A stretch of 64,000 nucleotides of DNA from Pseudohongiella sp. GTDB lineage: Bacteria; Pseudomonadota; Gammaproteobacteria; Pseudomonadales; Pseudohongiellaceae. The first letter of the stretch is position 1; every line of letters starts with the position of its first letter. The stretch is from contig JAUSCD010000030.1 in NCBI GenBank assembly GCA_030651695.1, forward strand, positions 1 through 64,000. Reading direction: 5' to 3'. A program made the position numbers and the translations under genes. This document shows positions 18,824 through 27,556 of the stretch, piece after piece. Under the pieces are notes generated by a model. It was not told the DNA's origin. It did not search any database and worked only from the letters and a program-made list of their open reading frames with translations.

Positions 18824-20102
18824 TAGCAGCAAGACCAGGCTACGGATTCTATGGGTCAAAATGGGAGGACTGTGGCCAGCCAACTCAGGCGGGCGACTGC
18901 GCAGTTTCCACATCATTAATGAGCTTTCAAAGAGTCACGAGGTGACGGTACTGACGACGCATGGTCCGCTTGAAATGGGCGCAGGGCTACGTGAAAACCT
19001 TCCACTGTGTAAGCGGGTAGAGTCCTTCCTGTTTGCTCCCGCAAAAAAAGACAGCAGGCTGTTTTTGTTTTCGCTTGCAGCGTCGTGGCTGTCACGTTAC
19101 CCGGTTGATGTATACAAGCATCAATGTCCCGAGCTCGCAATGGAAGTAAAGACGCTGCTAGCCAGCGGCGATTTTGATCTTTGTATTGCAGACTTCCTGA
19201 CCGCGGTTCCCAATGTTCCTCTGGCTGGGGAAACCCCCGTTGTATTGTTCTCGCACAACGTTGAATACATGATCTGGCAACGTCTTTACGACAATGAACA
19301 GTTATGGCTGAAGAGACAATTGCTGGCAATTGAATGGCGAAAAATGCGCCGGTTTGAAACTCGTGTCTGCAACTCGGTTGCCACCACAATCTCAGTCTCT
19401 GAAGAGGATGCAGCGCAACTCAGAGAAGGTAGCCCTGATGCATGCATAACATCTGTACCAACGGGCGTTGATATTGAGTACTTCAGTCCGGCACCAGAAA
19501 CCGTAAAAAAGCCGGACTCCCTTGTGTTCAGCGGTTCCATGGACTGGTTCCCCAATGAAGAGGCAATGTTGTACTTCATAAAGGAAGTTCTGCCTCTGGT
19601 AAGAGCGAAGTCACCCGATGTAACGCTAACCATCGTCGGACGCAATCCGTCTGAGCTGCTGCGAACAACGGCGCAGAACCATGCAGTCGAAGTCACCGGC
19701 ACGGTGTCTGACATCCGTCCATGGCTGGTCAACGCTGAGCTGTATATTGTGCCGCTCAGAATAGGTGGCGGTACCCGACTGAAGATTTACGAGGCGCTGG
19801 CAATGGGACTGCCCGTGATCTCTTCCACCATCGGGGCGGAAGGCCTCGACCTCCAGGAAGGTACTCACATTGTTCGCGCCGATACTGCACAGGCATTTGC
19901 CGCGCAGATACTCCACTTGCTTGAGAACCCCGGTCTCCGTGAACAACTCGGTAAAAATGGCAGAGATCTGGTAGTAGAAAAATACTCCTGGTCCCGCATA
20001 GCAAGCAATTTCGAATTCCAATGCCGGGCAGCAGCACTGCAGCACGAGCCGGGACCTTCTTACAAAGAAATCACAGCAGATTTTAAAAACATCCGAAACT
20101 AA
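18813..20102 (+). CDS. Family 4 glycosyltransferase (sugar transferase, exopolysaccharide type)
   Basis: This 429-aa GT4 enzyme shows the N-terminal loop PANSGGRLRSFHI, then VVLFSHNVEYM, the core FSGSMDWFPNEEAMLYF, and the donor site VPLRIGGGTRLKIYEALAMGLPVIS. The SGSMDW.PN block resembles the Stp1-type sugar transferases found in EpsH/exosortase-linked polysaccharide loci, although no exosortase gene is visible here. I use ATG 18813 rather than GTG 18792; it overlaps the amidotransferase by 11 bases. It is followed after 12 bases by the AlgD-like dehydrogenase. The sugar donor is not determined. Confidence 0.88.
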   Translation: MPIDSSKTRLRILWVKMGGLWPANSGGRLRSFHIINELSKSHEVTVLTTHGPLEMGAGLRENLPLCKRVESFLFAPAKKDSRLFLFSLAASWLSRYPVDVYKHQCPELAMEVKTLLASGDFDLCIADFLTAVPNVPLAGETPVVLFSHNVEYMIWQRLYDNEQLWLKRQLLAIEWRKMRRFETRVCNSVATTISVSEEDAAQLREGSPDACITSVPTGVDIEYFSPAPETVKKPDSLVFSGSMDWFPNEEAMLYFIKEVLPLVRAKSPDVTLTIVGRNPSELLRTTAQNHAVEVTGTVSDIRPWLVNAELYIVPLRIGGGTRLKIYEALAMGLPVISSTIGAEGLDLQEGTHIVRADTAQAFAAQILHLLENPGLREQLGKNGRDLVVEKYSWSRIASNFEFQCRAAALQHEPGPSYKEITADFKNIRN

Positions 20103-20114
20103 AAGGTAAAGGTG

Positions 20115-21434
20115 ATGAAAACAATCAGTATATTTGGATTGGGCTACGTCGGTTGCGTGAGTGCTGCCTGTTTCGCAAATGCGGGGCTTAACGTTATTGG
20201 TGTCGACATCAATGATGAAAAGGTGAAGTTGCTCAATCAGGGAAAATCGCCCATTGTTGAGCCGGGACTCGACGAACTGCTCGAGAAAATGGTGGGTGCC
20301 GGCAGACTGCGCGCAACTACCTCATGCGAAGATGCCGTCCGCAACTCAGACATCGCGTTTATCTGTGTCGGGACGCCGGGCAACGAACACGGTCAATTGC
20401 AGCTGTCTGCACTTCGCCATGTCAGTCAGGAAATAGGTGCTGCGTTAAAAACAGACAGCCGCCGGTACACGGTCGTAGTGCGAAGCACGGTATTGCCCGG
20501 GACGACATTAAAAAGTGTATGTGGCCCTTTGTACAAAGAAGCCGGTGCTTATGCCCGTTCAAGAATAAAGATTGCCGTGAACCCGGAATTCATGCGTGAG
20601 GGGACAGCCTTATCGGATTTTTCAAACCCGCCCTACACGCTGGTTGGTAGTGAGGATGAAGGCACCACCAATATACTCAGATCATTGTATGAGAGCGTCG
20701 ATGCACCATTCATAAACACACAGATTGCGACGGCGGAGACTGTCAAATATATCTCGAATGCTTACCACGCTCTGAAAGTTTGTTTTGCTAACGAAATTGG
20801 AGACGTCTGTGCCCGACTGGGTGTGGATTCTCAGGAAGTTATGCGCATCTTCAAACTCGACACCAAGCTCAACGTATCAGCGGCGTATCTCCGGCCCGGA
20901 TTTGCATTCGGAGGCTCCTGTCTGCCTAAAGATGTCAAAGCCCTGTTATATGCAGCGCACCATCTGGACGTCGAGATGCCTTTGCTGGACGCGATCATTC
21001 CATCGAACAATGCACAGATTCAGCAAGCGATCAACAATATTGTTGCAACCGGTGCAAAACGTATCGGTGTAGTGGGGCTGTCGTTCAAAGCTGATACGGA
21101 TGATCTCAGGGAAAGCCCTATGGTGATTGTTGTTGAAGCGCTCATCGGAAAGGGACTATCGGTACGAATTCTCGATGCCAATGTGGCGATTGCCAGTCTG
21201 ACCGGTGCCAACCGTCGCTACATAGTTGAGGAGATCCCGCACATCTCGATGTTGATGTGTGACTCGGCAGAGGCTTTGCTGGAGCACTCTGAAGTGCTGG
21301 TGATCGGTAGTGACAGTGAAGAGGCCGGTCAGGTACTGAAATATGCAGCGCCTGCGCAGACCGTGATTGATCTGACACGCGGGTGGCTGAAAATCAAACT
21401 CGAAAGCTGCGAAGAAGACAGAGCCGCCGCTTGA
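20115..21434 (+). CDS. GDP-mannose 6-dehydrogenase-like enzyme (AlgD family)
   Basis: It is predicted to oxidise a nucleotide sugar to its uronic acid with NAD+. The Rossmann motif FGLGYVGCVSAACFA starts at residue 7. The stretches NPEFMREGTALSDF, LNVSAAYLRPGFAFGGSCLPKDVKAL (catalytic C269, essentially the AlgD position) and FKADTDDLRESP follow AlgD far more closely than UDP-glucose dehydrogenases. GDP-mannuronate is therefore the likely product, and mannuronic acid a likely component. It starts at ATG 20115 behind AAAGGT. Length 439 aa agrees with AlgD. It overlaps the exported beta-helix gene by 4 bases if that starts at TTG. Confidence 0.85.
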   Translation: MKTISIFGLGYVGCVSAACFANAGLNVIGVDINDEKVKLLNQGKSPIVEPGLDELLEKMVGAGRLRATTSCEDAVRNSDIAFICVGTPGNEHGQLQLSALRHVSQEIGAALKTDSRRYTVVVRSTVLPGTTLKSVCGPLYKEAGAYARSRIKIAVNPEFMREGTALSDFSNPPYTLVGSEDEGTTNILRSLYESVDAPFINTQIATAETVKYISNAYHALKVCFANEIGDVCARLGVDSQEVMRIFKLDTKLNVSAAYLRPGFAFGGSCLPKDVKALLYAAHHLDVEMPLLDAIIPSNNAQIQQAINNIVATGAKRIGVVGLSFKADTDDLRESPMVIVVEALIGKGLSVRILDANVAIASLTGANRRYIVEEIPHISMLMCDSAEALLEHSEVLVIGSDSEEAGQVLKYAAPAQTVIDLTRGWLKIKLESCEEDRAAA

Positions 21435-23041
21435 TCAATCGTCGTAATACTTTTCCAGCGTCTGTATTCTTTATGCTGATGAGTTTTATGGTTGCCGCAC
21501 AAACTGAGCGCAGTGTTGAGTTGCCCGGTGTCAGCGCACAACAAGACGCCGGTCGACGGATTCGGGTTCAGCCAGGTGATAACCTCCAGTCCGTGTTCAA
21601 TGCTGTGAGATCCGGTGATGTCATTGAGCTGCCTGCAGGCGCACAATTTGCCGGACCATTTGTATTGCCGCAGCATGACGGCGATGGATGGGTAACCATC
21701 ATCAGCGTCGACTCACAGAACCGGTTGCCTGCAGCCGGCGTCAGAGTAACTCCGGAAGACGTGGTAGCAATGGCGACGCTGGTAGCTGAAACAGAACCTG
21801 TTATTCGCACTGCCCCCGCAGCTGCCTGGTACCACTTCATAGGTGTGGAGATCAGGCCCGGACACGCGGGCAATGTCCCCAACCATGTGGCAGGTACAAG
21901 GCGCACAGTAAATAATCTTGTAGAACTGAGCTCTGGGCGCAACCAGCCCGGGGATATGCCCCATCATATAGTGTTCGAACGCAGCTACCTGCACGGTGAT
22001 CCGGTTCTGGGGACGCGCCGTGGCATTGTCCTTAATGGTGCGCACATGGCGGTGATCGATTCTCATCTTTCTGACTTTAAAAGCAGAGATGATGCGCAGG
22101 CAATCGCGGGATGGGAAGGATCAGGCCCGTTTTTGATCCGCAACAATTATCTCGAGGCAACTGGTGAGAACGTCATGTTCGGCGGTGCCGATCCATCAGT
22201 GGCTGGCCGTATCCCCTCGGACATTGTGATCAGCGGGAATCACTTCTACAAACCCTTATCCTGGTTGCCCGGACACGCTGATCATGACGGTTCGCGCTGG
22301 TCCGTCAAGAATCTTCTTGAACTGAAGAACGCCAGCAGAGTGCTCATTGACGGCAATCTTTTTGAGCATAACTGGCCACAGGCACAGAACGGATTTGCAA
22401 TTCTTTTTACCGTGAGAAACCAGAGCGGCCGGGCACCATGGTCAGTTGTCGAGGATGTTGTGTTCACAAACAATATTGTTCGTCGCGTGGGTGCAGGAAT
22501 CAGTGTGCTTGGTTTTGACGACAACTATCCGAGTCAGCGTACCCGGCGTCTGCAAATCAGAAACAACCTGCTATACGAAGTTGGGGGGCAATGGGGAAGC
22601 GGTCGACTTTTTCAGCTACTGGATAGCCCTGCCGGTATAGAAATCAGTCACAACACGGCTGTGCAATCCGAAGCAATCATGTGGGTGGAGGGTGAGGCAG
22701 TTCCGGATATAACAATCACTCACAACATATTTATGCACAACATTGCGGGTTTTAGTGGAACCAATACGGCGCCGGGCCAGCAAAGTATTGACAGGTATTT
22801 TTCAGGATCCGTCACGATCCAGGGCAATGTACTGATTGGACCGGGTGGGGCCAACTATCGCGAGGGAATGACTCGCGTTTCCAATATTGCGGGTATGGAG
22901 TTTGCCGATCCCGTGGATGGTAACTTTACAAGGCCGCAGCAGGCAGTGCAGCAAAATACAGATTCGAATCCTGTACCCGGTGTGGATTTTGAGAAACTAT
23001 GCGCCGCACTTTCCATCCCCGACCGCCCGTCTTACTGCTGA
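21431..23041 (+). CDS. Exported right-handed parallel beta-helix protein
   Basis: After a short basic n-region (INRRN), a hydrophobic stretch (FPASVFFMLMSFMVAAQ) forms a signal peptide, so the protein is exported. The rest (about 500 aa) is rich in short turns with NN and GN (for example RNNYLEATGENVMFGG, VISGNHFYKPLSW, FTNNIVRRVGAG), the pattern of parallel beta-helix folds found in pectate lyases, alginate lyases and AlgG-type epimerases. It belongs to an uncharacterised family of such proteins. In this locus it may protect, trim or epimerise the uronic-acid polymer in the periplasm. TTG 21431 (overlapping the previous stop) and GTG 21383 are both possible starts. Confidence 0.75.
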   Translation: MINRRNTFPASVFFMLMSFMVAAQTERSVELPGVSAQQDAGRRIRVQPGDNLQSVFNAVRSGDVIELPAGAQFAGPFVLPQHDGDGWVTIISVDSQNRLPAAGVRVTPEDVVAMATLVAETEPVIRTAPAAAWYHFIGVEIRPGHAGNVPNHVAGTRRTVNNLVELSSGRNQPGDMPHHIVFERSYLHGDPVLGTRRGIVLNGAHMAVIDSHLSDFKSRDDAQAIAGWEGSGPFLIRNNYLEATGENVMFGGADPSVAGRIPSDIVISGNHFYKPLSWLPGHADHDGSRWSVKNLLELKNASRVLIDGNLFEHNWPQAQNGFAILFTVRNQSGRAPWSVVEDVVFTNNIVRRVGAGISVLGFDDNYPSQRTRRLQIRNNLLYEVGGQWGSGRLFQLLDSPAGIEISHNTAVQSEAIMWVEGEAVPDITITHNIFMHNIAGFSGTNTAPGQQSIDRYFSGSVTIQGNVLIGPGGANYREGMTRVSNIAGMEFADPVDGNFTRPQQAVQQNTDSNPVPGVDFEKLCAALSIPDRPSYC

Positions 23042-23083
23042 ATAACATCCTGTTTTCTTACGCCTCGTTTGCAGGGCTTTGCC

Positions 23084-24217
23084 ATGATCGCTATTTTCTG
23101 GATTAGCGCTTTGCTGATTGTCTACACCTTCGTCGGCTACCCACTGGTGCTTGTGCTTTGGGCGCGTGCGAAAGCCAGTGAAATACGCTGTGCTGACTAT
23201 GAGCCTGATGTCAGCGTACTGATTATAGCCCGCAATGAAGAAGCCTCTATTGGCAACAAGCTGACGAATATCCTGGCGATGGACTATCCTGCAGAAAAGC
23301 TCCAGATAGTAGTTGCGTCAGATGCTTCGACGGATCGCAGCAATGCGATTCTCTCGGAATTTGAAACCCGCGGCGTAAAAGTTGTAACCGGATTCAGCCA
23401 GAGGGGGAAACCGGCGAATCTCAACGAGTGCGTCCCTGAATTATCCGGCGAAATTGTGGTGCTGATGGACGCCCGCCAAAATGTTGGTGTTGATGCCATC
23501 CGTGCAATGGTGAGGAACTTCAAGGATCCTCTTGTTGGAGCTGTCAGCGGTGAACTGATGCTCATACCGCAGGCAAACGATAGCAACAAGTCCGCATCCA
23601 ATGGTGTTGGATTCTATTGGCGCTATGAAAAATTCATGCGTCGTCTGGAATCAGAAATTGATTCCTGCGTAGGCGCCACCGGTGCGGTCTATGCCATCCG
23701 CAAACGACTCTTTCACCCCATAGCATCAGATACCCTGCTGGATGATTTTCTGATTCCCATGAATATAGTGCGTCAGGGTTATCGTGTTGTATTTGAGCCT
23801 GCGGCAATTGCATGGGACGCCGCAGAAATCACCGCTGCCAGTGAGTTCCGCAGGAAAACCCGGACAATCGCAGGGAATTTCCAGATATTCGCCCGGGAGT
23901 CGTGGTTACTTGATCCATGGGTCAACCGCCTTTGGATTCAGACGATTTCACATAAGTTCTTTCGTCTGACAGCACCGGTTTTTCTGTTGCTGCTTTTTAT
24001 CAGCAATGTGTTTTTGCTGACCAATGCATTTTTTGTGCTGTGCCTTGTGCTGCAACTGCTTTTTTATGGTGCTGCCCTGGTGGGACACACAACTGAATCC
24101 CGATGGCGTGGCATCCGGCTGCTCTCGGTTCCTTATGCGTTCTGCGTGCTTAACTGGGCGACAGTGATAGGTTTCTCCCGGTTTTTATCAGGCAGGCAAA
24201 AGATCGTCTGGAAGTAA
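23084..24217 (+). CDS. Family 2 glycosyltransferase (membrane)
   Basis: This GT2 enzyme of 377 aa begins with one N-terminal membrane helix. The GT-A domain follows: VSVLIIARNEEASI, ASDASTDRS (the DxD-like region near residue 87) and VLMDARQNVG. Later come LLDDFLIPMNIVRQGYRVVFEP and a basic RRKTRTIAGN segment, typical of processive or membrane GT2 enzymes, then three or four C-terminal helices. It is the only inverting-type transferase of the locus. ATG 23084 is chosen over TTG 23069. Either it adds the last sugar of the repeat or it makes an independent linkage. Confidence 0.87.
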   Translation: MIAIFWISALLIVYTFVGYPLVLVLWARAKASEIRCADYEPDVSVLIIARNEEASIGNKLTNILAMDYPAEKLQIVVASDASTDRSNAILSEFETRGVKVVTGFSQRGKPANLNECVPELSGEIVVLMDARQNVGVDAIRAMVRNFKDPLVGAVSGELMLIPQANDSNKSASNGVGFYWRYEKFMRRLESEIDSCVGATGAVYAIRKRLFHPIASDTLLDDFLIPMNIVRQGYRVVFEPAAIAWDAAEITAASEFRRKTRTIAGNFQIFARESWLLDPWVNRLWIQTISHKFFRLTAPVFLLLLFISNVFLLTNAFFVLCLVLQLLFYGAALVGHTTESRWRGIRLLSVPYAFCVLNWATVIGFSRFLSGRQKIVWK

Positions 24218-24303
24218 ATCGCAGCTTCTCTGCCTTCCAAAAAAACTGCTCGTAACGCAATACCCTACCTCAGTGCAATACCTTCAATAAAGAGAGAAAC
24301 AAA

Positions 24304-25257
24304 ATGACTTATCTGGTGACAGGTGGTGCAGGATTTATTGGTTCCCATATCGCAGCGTATCTGTGTTCACAAGGCGCCGACGTGCGTGTACTTGATAATC
24401 TATCCACAGGTAAACGAAGAAACCTGGATGGTTTGCCCGTTACATTTATTCATGGGGACATACGCGATCCCGGGTGTGTTGCCGGTGCTGTAGAGGGTGT
24501 GGACACGGTATTCCATCAGGCCGCATTGTGTTCGGTGGCGCGCTCTATGGCGGATCCTGCTGCCACTCATGATGTCAATGTCACTGGTACACTGACTGTG
24601 CTGGATGCGGCGCGCAATGCCCAGGTGCGTAGGTTTGTGATGGCTTCGTCGTCATCCGTTTACGGAGACACCGAAGAATTTCCGACGCACGAGGAGATGA
24701 AAGCTAATCCGCTGTCGCCGTATGCAGTCTCCAAACTGATTTGTGAGTTCTACTGTCAGCTTTACTGGAAAGCGTACAGGCTGGACACGGTGGCTCTGCG
24801 TTATTTTAATGTTTTTGGACCCCGTCAGGACCCTGACTCCGAATACTCAGCGGTGATTCCACGATTTGTTCAGGCTATGGTGCATGGTGTTTCGCCGCAC
24901 ATTTACGGTGATGGATCCCAGTCGCGTGACTTCACGTTTGTTAATGACGTTGTACAGGCCAATATTGCCGCAGCAACCAGCGCGTATGCGCCGGGTCAGG
25001 TGATGAATATTGCGTGTGGAAATCGCAGGAGCCTGCTTGATCTCATCAGTAATCTCGAGAGTATCATGCAGTGTCGGTCGCGCCCTGTATTTGAAACTGC
25101 ACGCAAGGGAGATGTTAAACATTCACAGGCGAGTATTGAAAAAGCGCAAAGCCTGATCGCCTTTGCGCCTGAAGTTGAATTTGATGAAGGTCTGCGCAAG
25201 ACCGTCGACTGGTTTATTGCGCAGGATCATTCACGTCAGATTCGTGTTGCTGTGTAG
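24304..25257 (+). CDS. NAD-dependent UDP-N-acetylglucosamine 4-epimerase-like protein (WbpP/TviC type)
   Basis: This extended short-chain dehydrogenase has 317 aa. The Rossmann motif TGGAGFIGSH sits at the N-terminus, SSSSVYGD and the catalytic YAVSK are present, and FGPRQDPDSEYSAVIPRF matches the WbpP/TviC group that interconverts UDP-GlcNAc(A) and UDP-GalNAc(A). With the WbpA-like dehydrogenase it would supply UDP-GalNAcA, as in the Vi antigen and Pseudomonas O6 pathways. It lies 86 bases after the GT2 gene, behind AGAGAG. The gap contains two copies of GCAATACC spaced 18 bases apart, a possible operator. It closes the co-oriented block. Confidence 0.85.
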   Translation: MTYLVTGGAGFIGSHIAAYLCSQGADVRVLDNLSTGKRRNLDGLPVTFIHGDIRDPGCVAGAVEGVDTVFHQAALCSVARSMADPAATHDVNVTGTLTVLDAARNAQVRRFVMASSSSVYGDTEEFPTHEEMKANPLSPYAVSKLICEFYCQLYWKAYRLDTVALRYFNVFGPRQDPDSEYSAVIPRFVQAMVHGVSPHIYGDGSQSRDFTFVNDVVQANIAAATSAYAPGQVMNIACGNRRSLLDLISNLESIMQCRSRPVFETARKGDVKHSQASIEKAQSLIAFAPEVEFDEGLRKTVDWFIAQDHSRQIRVAV

Positions 25258-25262
25258 ACTAT

Positions 25263-27263
25263 TCAGCTGGCCGGTGTAATCCTGAAGACCGCATCTTCCA
25301 AAGCTGCACCATGACTGTACATCGAACTGCCAGCAGAGAGTGGATACGGTACTGTCCTGGTGCTCGTGAAGAAAACAGTCCCGTTGCGTGAATAGCTGAC
25401 GCGACCGGCATTGATGGTGATGCTGAACCTGTCGCCTGTTTTGAATGGCGTGTCGCCGCGATAGACGCCACGTTCTCGTACCTCGGCCAGCCCGTTTTGC
25501 AGTCTCAGCCCGAACACAAGATCTGCAGCAGCAGGAATTGATTTCGTCTGGGTAAAGCCTGCCAGGAACAGCGGCCCATAGGAGCGCGCTGTAAACTCCA
25601 GGGTCGCGTTTCCGGAAGTCAGGGTTTCTGATGAAACTGCTCCTGCGTCAGGACATCCGTCGCACCCGGATGTTTTTGTAAAGAGTTTCCCCTGAGAGGT
25701 AATATTCTGCGCGTTCTGCCAAAGCACAGGCGCGGATGCCGGCGGCGGGGAACTCTCGACAATCGGTGCGGGGCCTGCGCCGCGCCCAGCGGTTCCATTT
25801 AAATTCCCCCCCAGGTTGATGCCCAGATCAATACCCAGGTTACCGCCCAGACTTATTCCTAAGTCGATACCCGGATTACCGCCCGGATTGACACCTAAGT
25901 TGATACCCGGAGGACTATTGGTCGCTTCCGCCATCAACTGCTCAGGTATCTCCACAATAAAGGCGTCCAGTCTGGAGCCGCCCATATTCGTGGTCCAGAG
26001 AAAATAGCGCCCGGTCACATCAAGATTGCCTTTGGCAGCGCGCGCATAGTCGTTATCACCGCCCGCAGCGTCCAGATTTGTCATGGTGGGCGCTATAACG
26101 ACCGATTTGCCCGAGCCGTTCAGTGTCAGGCAGACAATCTCATTGGCATGTGCGCCACTATTGCGATTGACACTACTGCCACATGCATATTGCTGTTGGG
26201 CCGGAAGACGAGGATTGGCATTTGTATGAGAAACGTGTGCCGGGGCAGCTACATTCCAGTTGTTATTCGAATACACGGACTCACCCTGCAGTGTGCTTTT
26301 GGTGAAGTCCCACAATTTCCAGGTATTCGGTTTCTCGGCCCAGTTGTCTTGCGCGATCATATAACCGTGGCCCATGTCGGAATGCCCCGCAGCTCCATCA
26401 CGATCACGTAACATCCGCTCCTGACCCGTGCGCAGGTTTACAATCAGATTGTCTTCTCCATCCATACCATCGAGATCGGCCTTGATTACCAGCCATTCCC
26501 CACTGCGATCAATCTGGCATTCGTCAAATTCTCCGGTAATTGGATAGTAGTGGTACTTATTAGTATTTTCTTCAAACGCCATGCATCCCAGCGCACGATA
26601 GCCTCTGTTTTCCCGCACAGTGGCGGAATGGACCCGGTCGTCATCACTTGAGTGCATTTGCGTCAACATGTAGCCGGCGCCAAGTCCATGAGAGATATCT
26701 GCCACCGTGGTCATTTCTTCGGTGATTACGTCAAAACGCGAAATTCGGGGCCCATCGTTGATATAGAGTTTGGTTGGCATGGTGGCACTGAAGTACCAGC
26801 CTTCGCCGGTGGCCCAGCCCAGCCGGTGAGTTTTTGGAAACAGCGCACCCAAATCGCGCACTGCTCCGGTTGCCTTGTCGAACTCTAACAAGGTAGGACC
26901 CTTTCCTCCGCGGCTGGCGTCCAGGCCCAGAAAAATCAACATCGAGTCCATGCCCACGTGATTATTCATGTTCCGCCAATACGAGTAGCCGGCATAATTG
27001 ACACAATCGTTACCGGCACAATCGCTCGCATTGGTTAATCTTGACGCCTTCGTGTTATAGGGGGCAGGAAATGTGAATGCACCACGTTGTGGCAACAGGC
27101 TTTGAATGTTCCCCGGGCTTAGAACAGCGCGGATACCTGCCGTAACTGTAGTTTCTGTGAATCCACCGGGGGCGGGAGCGGCCATCGCCGGTGACATTTG
27201 AAGCAGACAAACGGGTAATGCAGCTAACAGAGAGCGGACTATCGGGAGTTTCTTATTGTACAT
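25263..27263 (-). CDS. Secreted beta-propeller protein with glycine-rich repeat linker
   Basis: I do not recognise a characterised family. A signal peptide (RSLLAALPVCLLQMSPAMA) leads into about 430 residues with the repeated short-strand pattern of a beta-propeller (WYFSATMPTKLYI, GEWLVIKADLDG, GRYFLWTTNMGG). Six cysteines suggest oxidising folding. A linker follows with about three copies of a 12-residue unit (GINLGVNPGGNP, GIDLGISLGGNL, GIDLGINLGGNL), encoded by about 36-base imperfect tandem repeats at 25800-25915. A C-terminal beta-sandwich-like domain of about 150 aa ends the protein. It lies convergent, 5 bases from the epimerase, so it may bind or cleave the polysaccharide outside the cell. 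Confidence 0.7.
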   Translation of the reverse strand: MYNKKLPIVRSLLAALPVCLLQMSPAMAAPAPGGFTETTVTAGIRAVLSPGNIQSLLPQRGAFTFPAPYNTKASRLTNASDCAGNDCVNYAGYSYWRNMNNHVGMDSMLIFLGLDASRGGKGPTLLEFDKATGAVRDLGALFPKTHRLGWATGEGWYFSATMPTKLYINDGPRISRFDVITEEMTTVADISHGLGAGYMLTQMHSSDDDRVHSATVRENRGYRALGCMAFEENTNKYHYYPITGEFDECQIDRSGEWLVIKADLDGMDGEDNLIVNLRTGQERMLRDRDGAAGHSDMGHGYMIAQDNWAEKPNTWKLWDFTKSTLQGESVYSNNNWNVAAPAHVSHTNANPRLPAQQQYACGSSVNRNSGAHANEIVCLTLNGSGKSVVIAPTMTNLDAAGGDNDYARAAKGNLDVTGRYFLWTTNMGGSRLDAFIVEIPEQLMAEATNSPPGINLGVNPGGNPGIDLGISLGGNLGIDLGINLGGNLNGTAGRGAGPAPIVESSPPPASAPVLWQNAQNITSQGKLFTKTSGCDGCPDAGAVSSETLTSGNATLEFTARSYGPLFLAGFTQTKSIPAAADLVFGLRLQNGLAEVRERGVYRGDTPFKTGDRFSITINAGRVSYSRNGTVFFTSTRTVPYPLSAGSSMYSHGAALEDAVFRITPAS

Positions 27264-27556
27264 CGCGGTTTCCCTGCTGATGTGGCATCAGCGAAATATA
27301 AAAAAAGTGACGTGGTAGAAAAGCACTCATCAAGTGTTCACCTGAGGGCTGTGTCTTTAGACCCCATTTATGCCCAATTTCCGACATGATTCGGTAACGT
27401 CTTTGTAACAATGCTCCGAAATGAGACGCCACCGGTTGTGAAGTCGCGATTGTAGTCACTGCCTTTTCAGGTGATTACCCGATGCTATGTGACAAGAATG
27501 GGGAGTAGTCTCCTTTTTTTTATGCTGCCGCAGCACTATCAAGGAGAATCAATAAA
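27264..27556. promoter_or_regulatory. Divergent control region between the propeller gene and the RsbT-like gene
   Basis: The 293 bases separate two divergent genes and should hold both promoters; I cannot assign a convincing sigma-70 box. Near the right-hand gene there is a weak terminator-like hairpin (GGAG-TAGT-CTCC followed by eight T, 27502-27521) and immediately after it a palindrome TGCTGC-c-GCAGCA (27523-27535), then the ribosome site AAGGAG. The track ORF 27253-27459 (minus) shows no protein-like features and I leave it out. Confidence 0.4.
27502..27521 (+). terminator. Short hairpin plus T-tract upstream of rsbT-like gene (possible attenuator)
   Basis: A 4-bp GC-rich stem (GGAG/CTCC), extendable by G-T pairs, is followed directly by eight T. 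No plus-strand gene ends here, since the upstream gene runs the other way. If active it would terminate the leader of the RsbT-like transcript. The short stem makes it weak. Confidence 0.3.

Noticed and set aside
25800-25915. CRISPR-like short tandem repeats
   Set aside because: The repeats are contiguous without unique spacers, in frame, and encode the glycine-rich linker of the propeller protein.
27253-27459. 68-aa minus-strand ORF upstream of the propeller gene
   Set aside because: It overlaps the start of the propeller gene, has no recognisable domain or ribosome site and occupies the promoter region.
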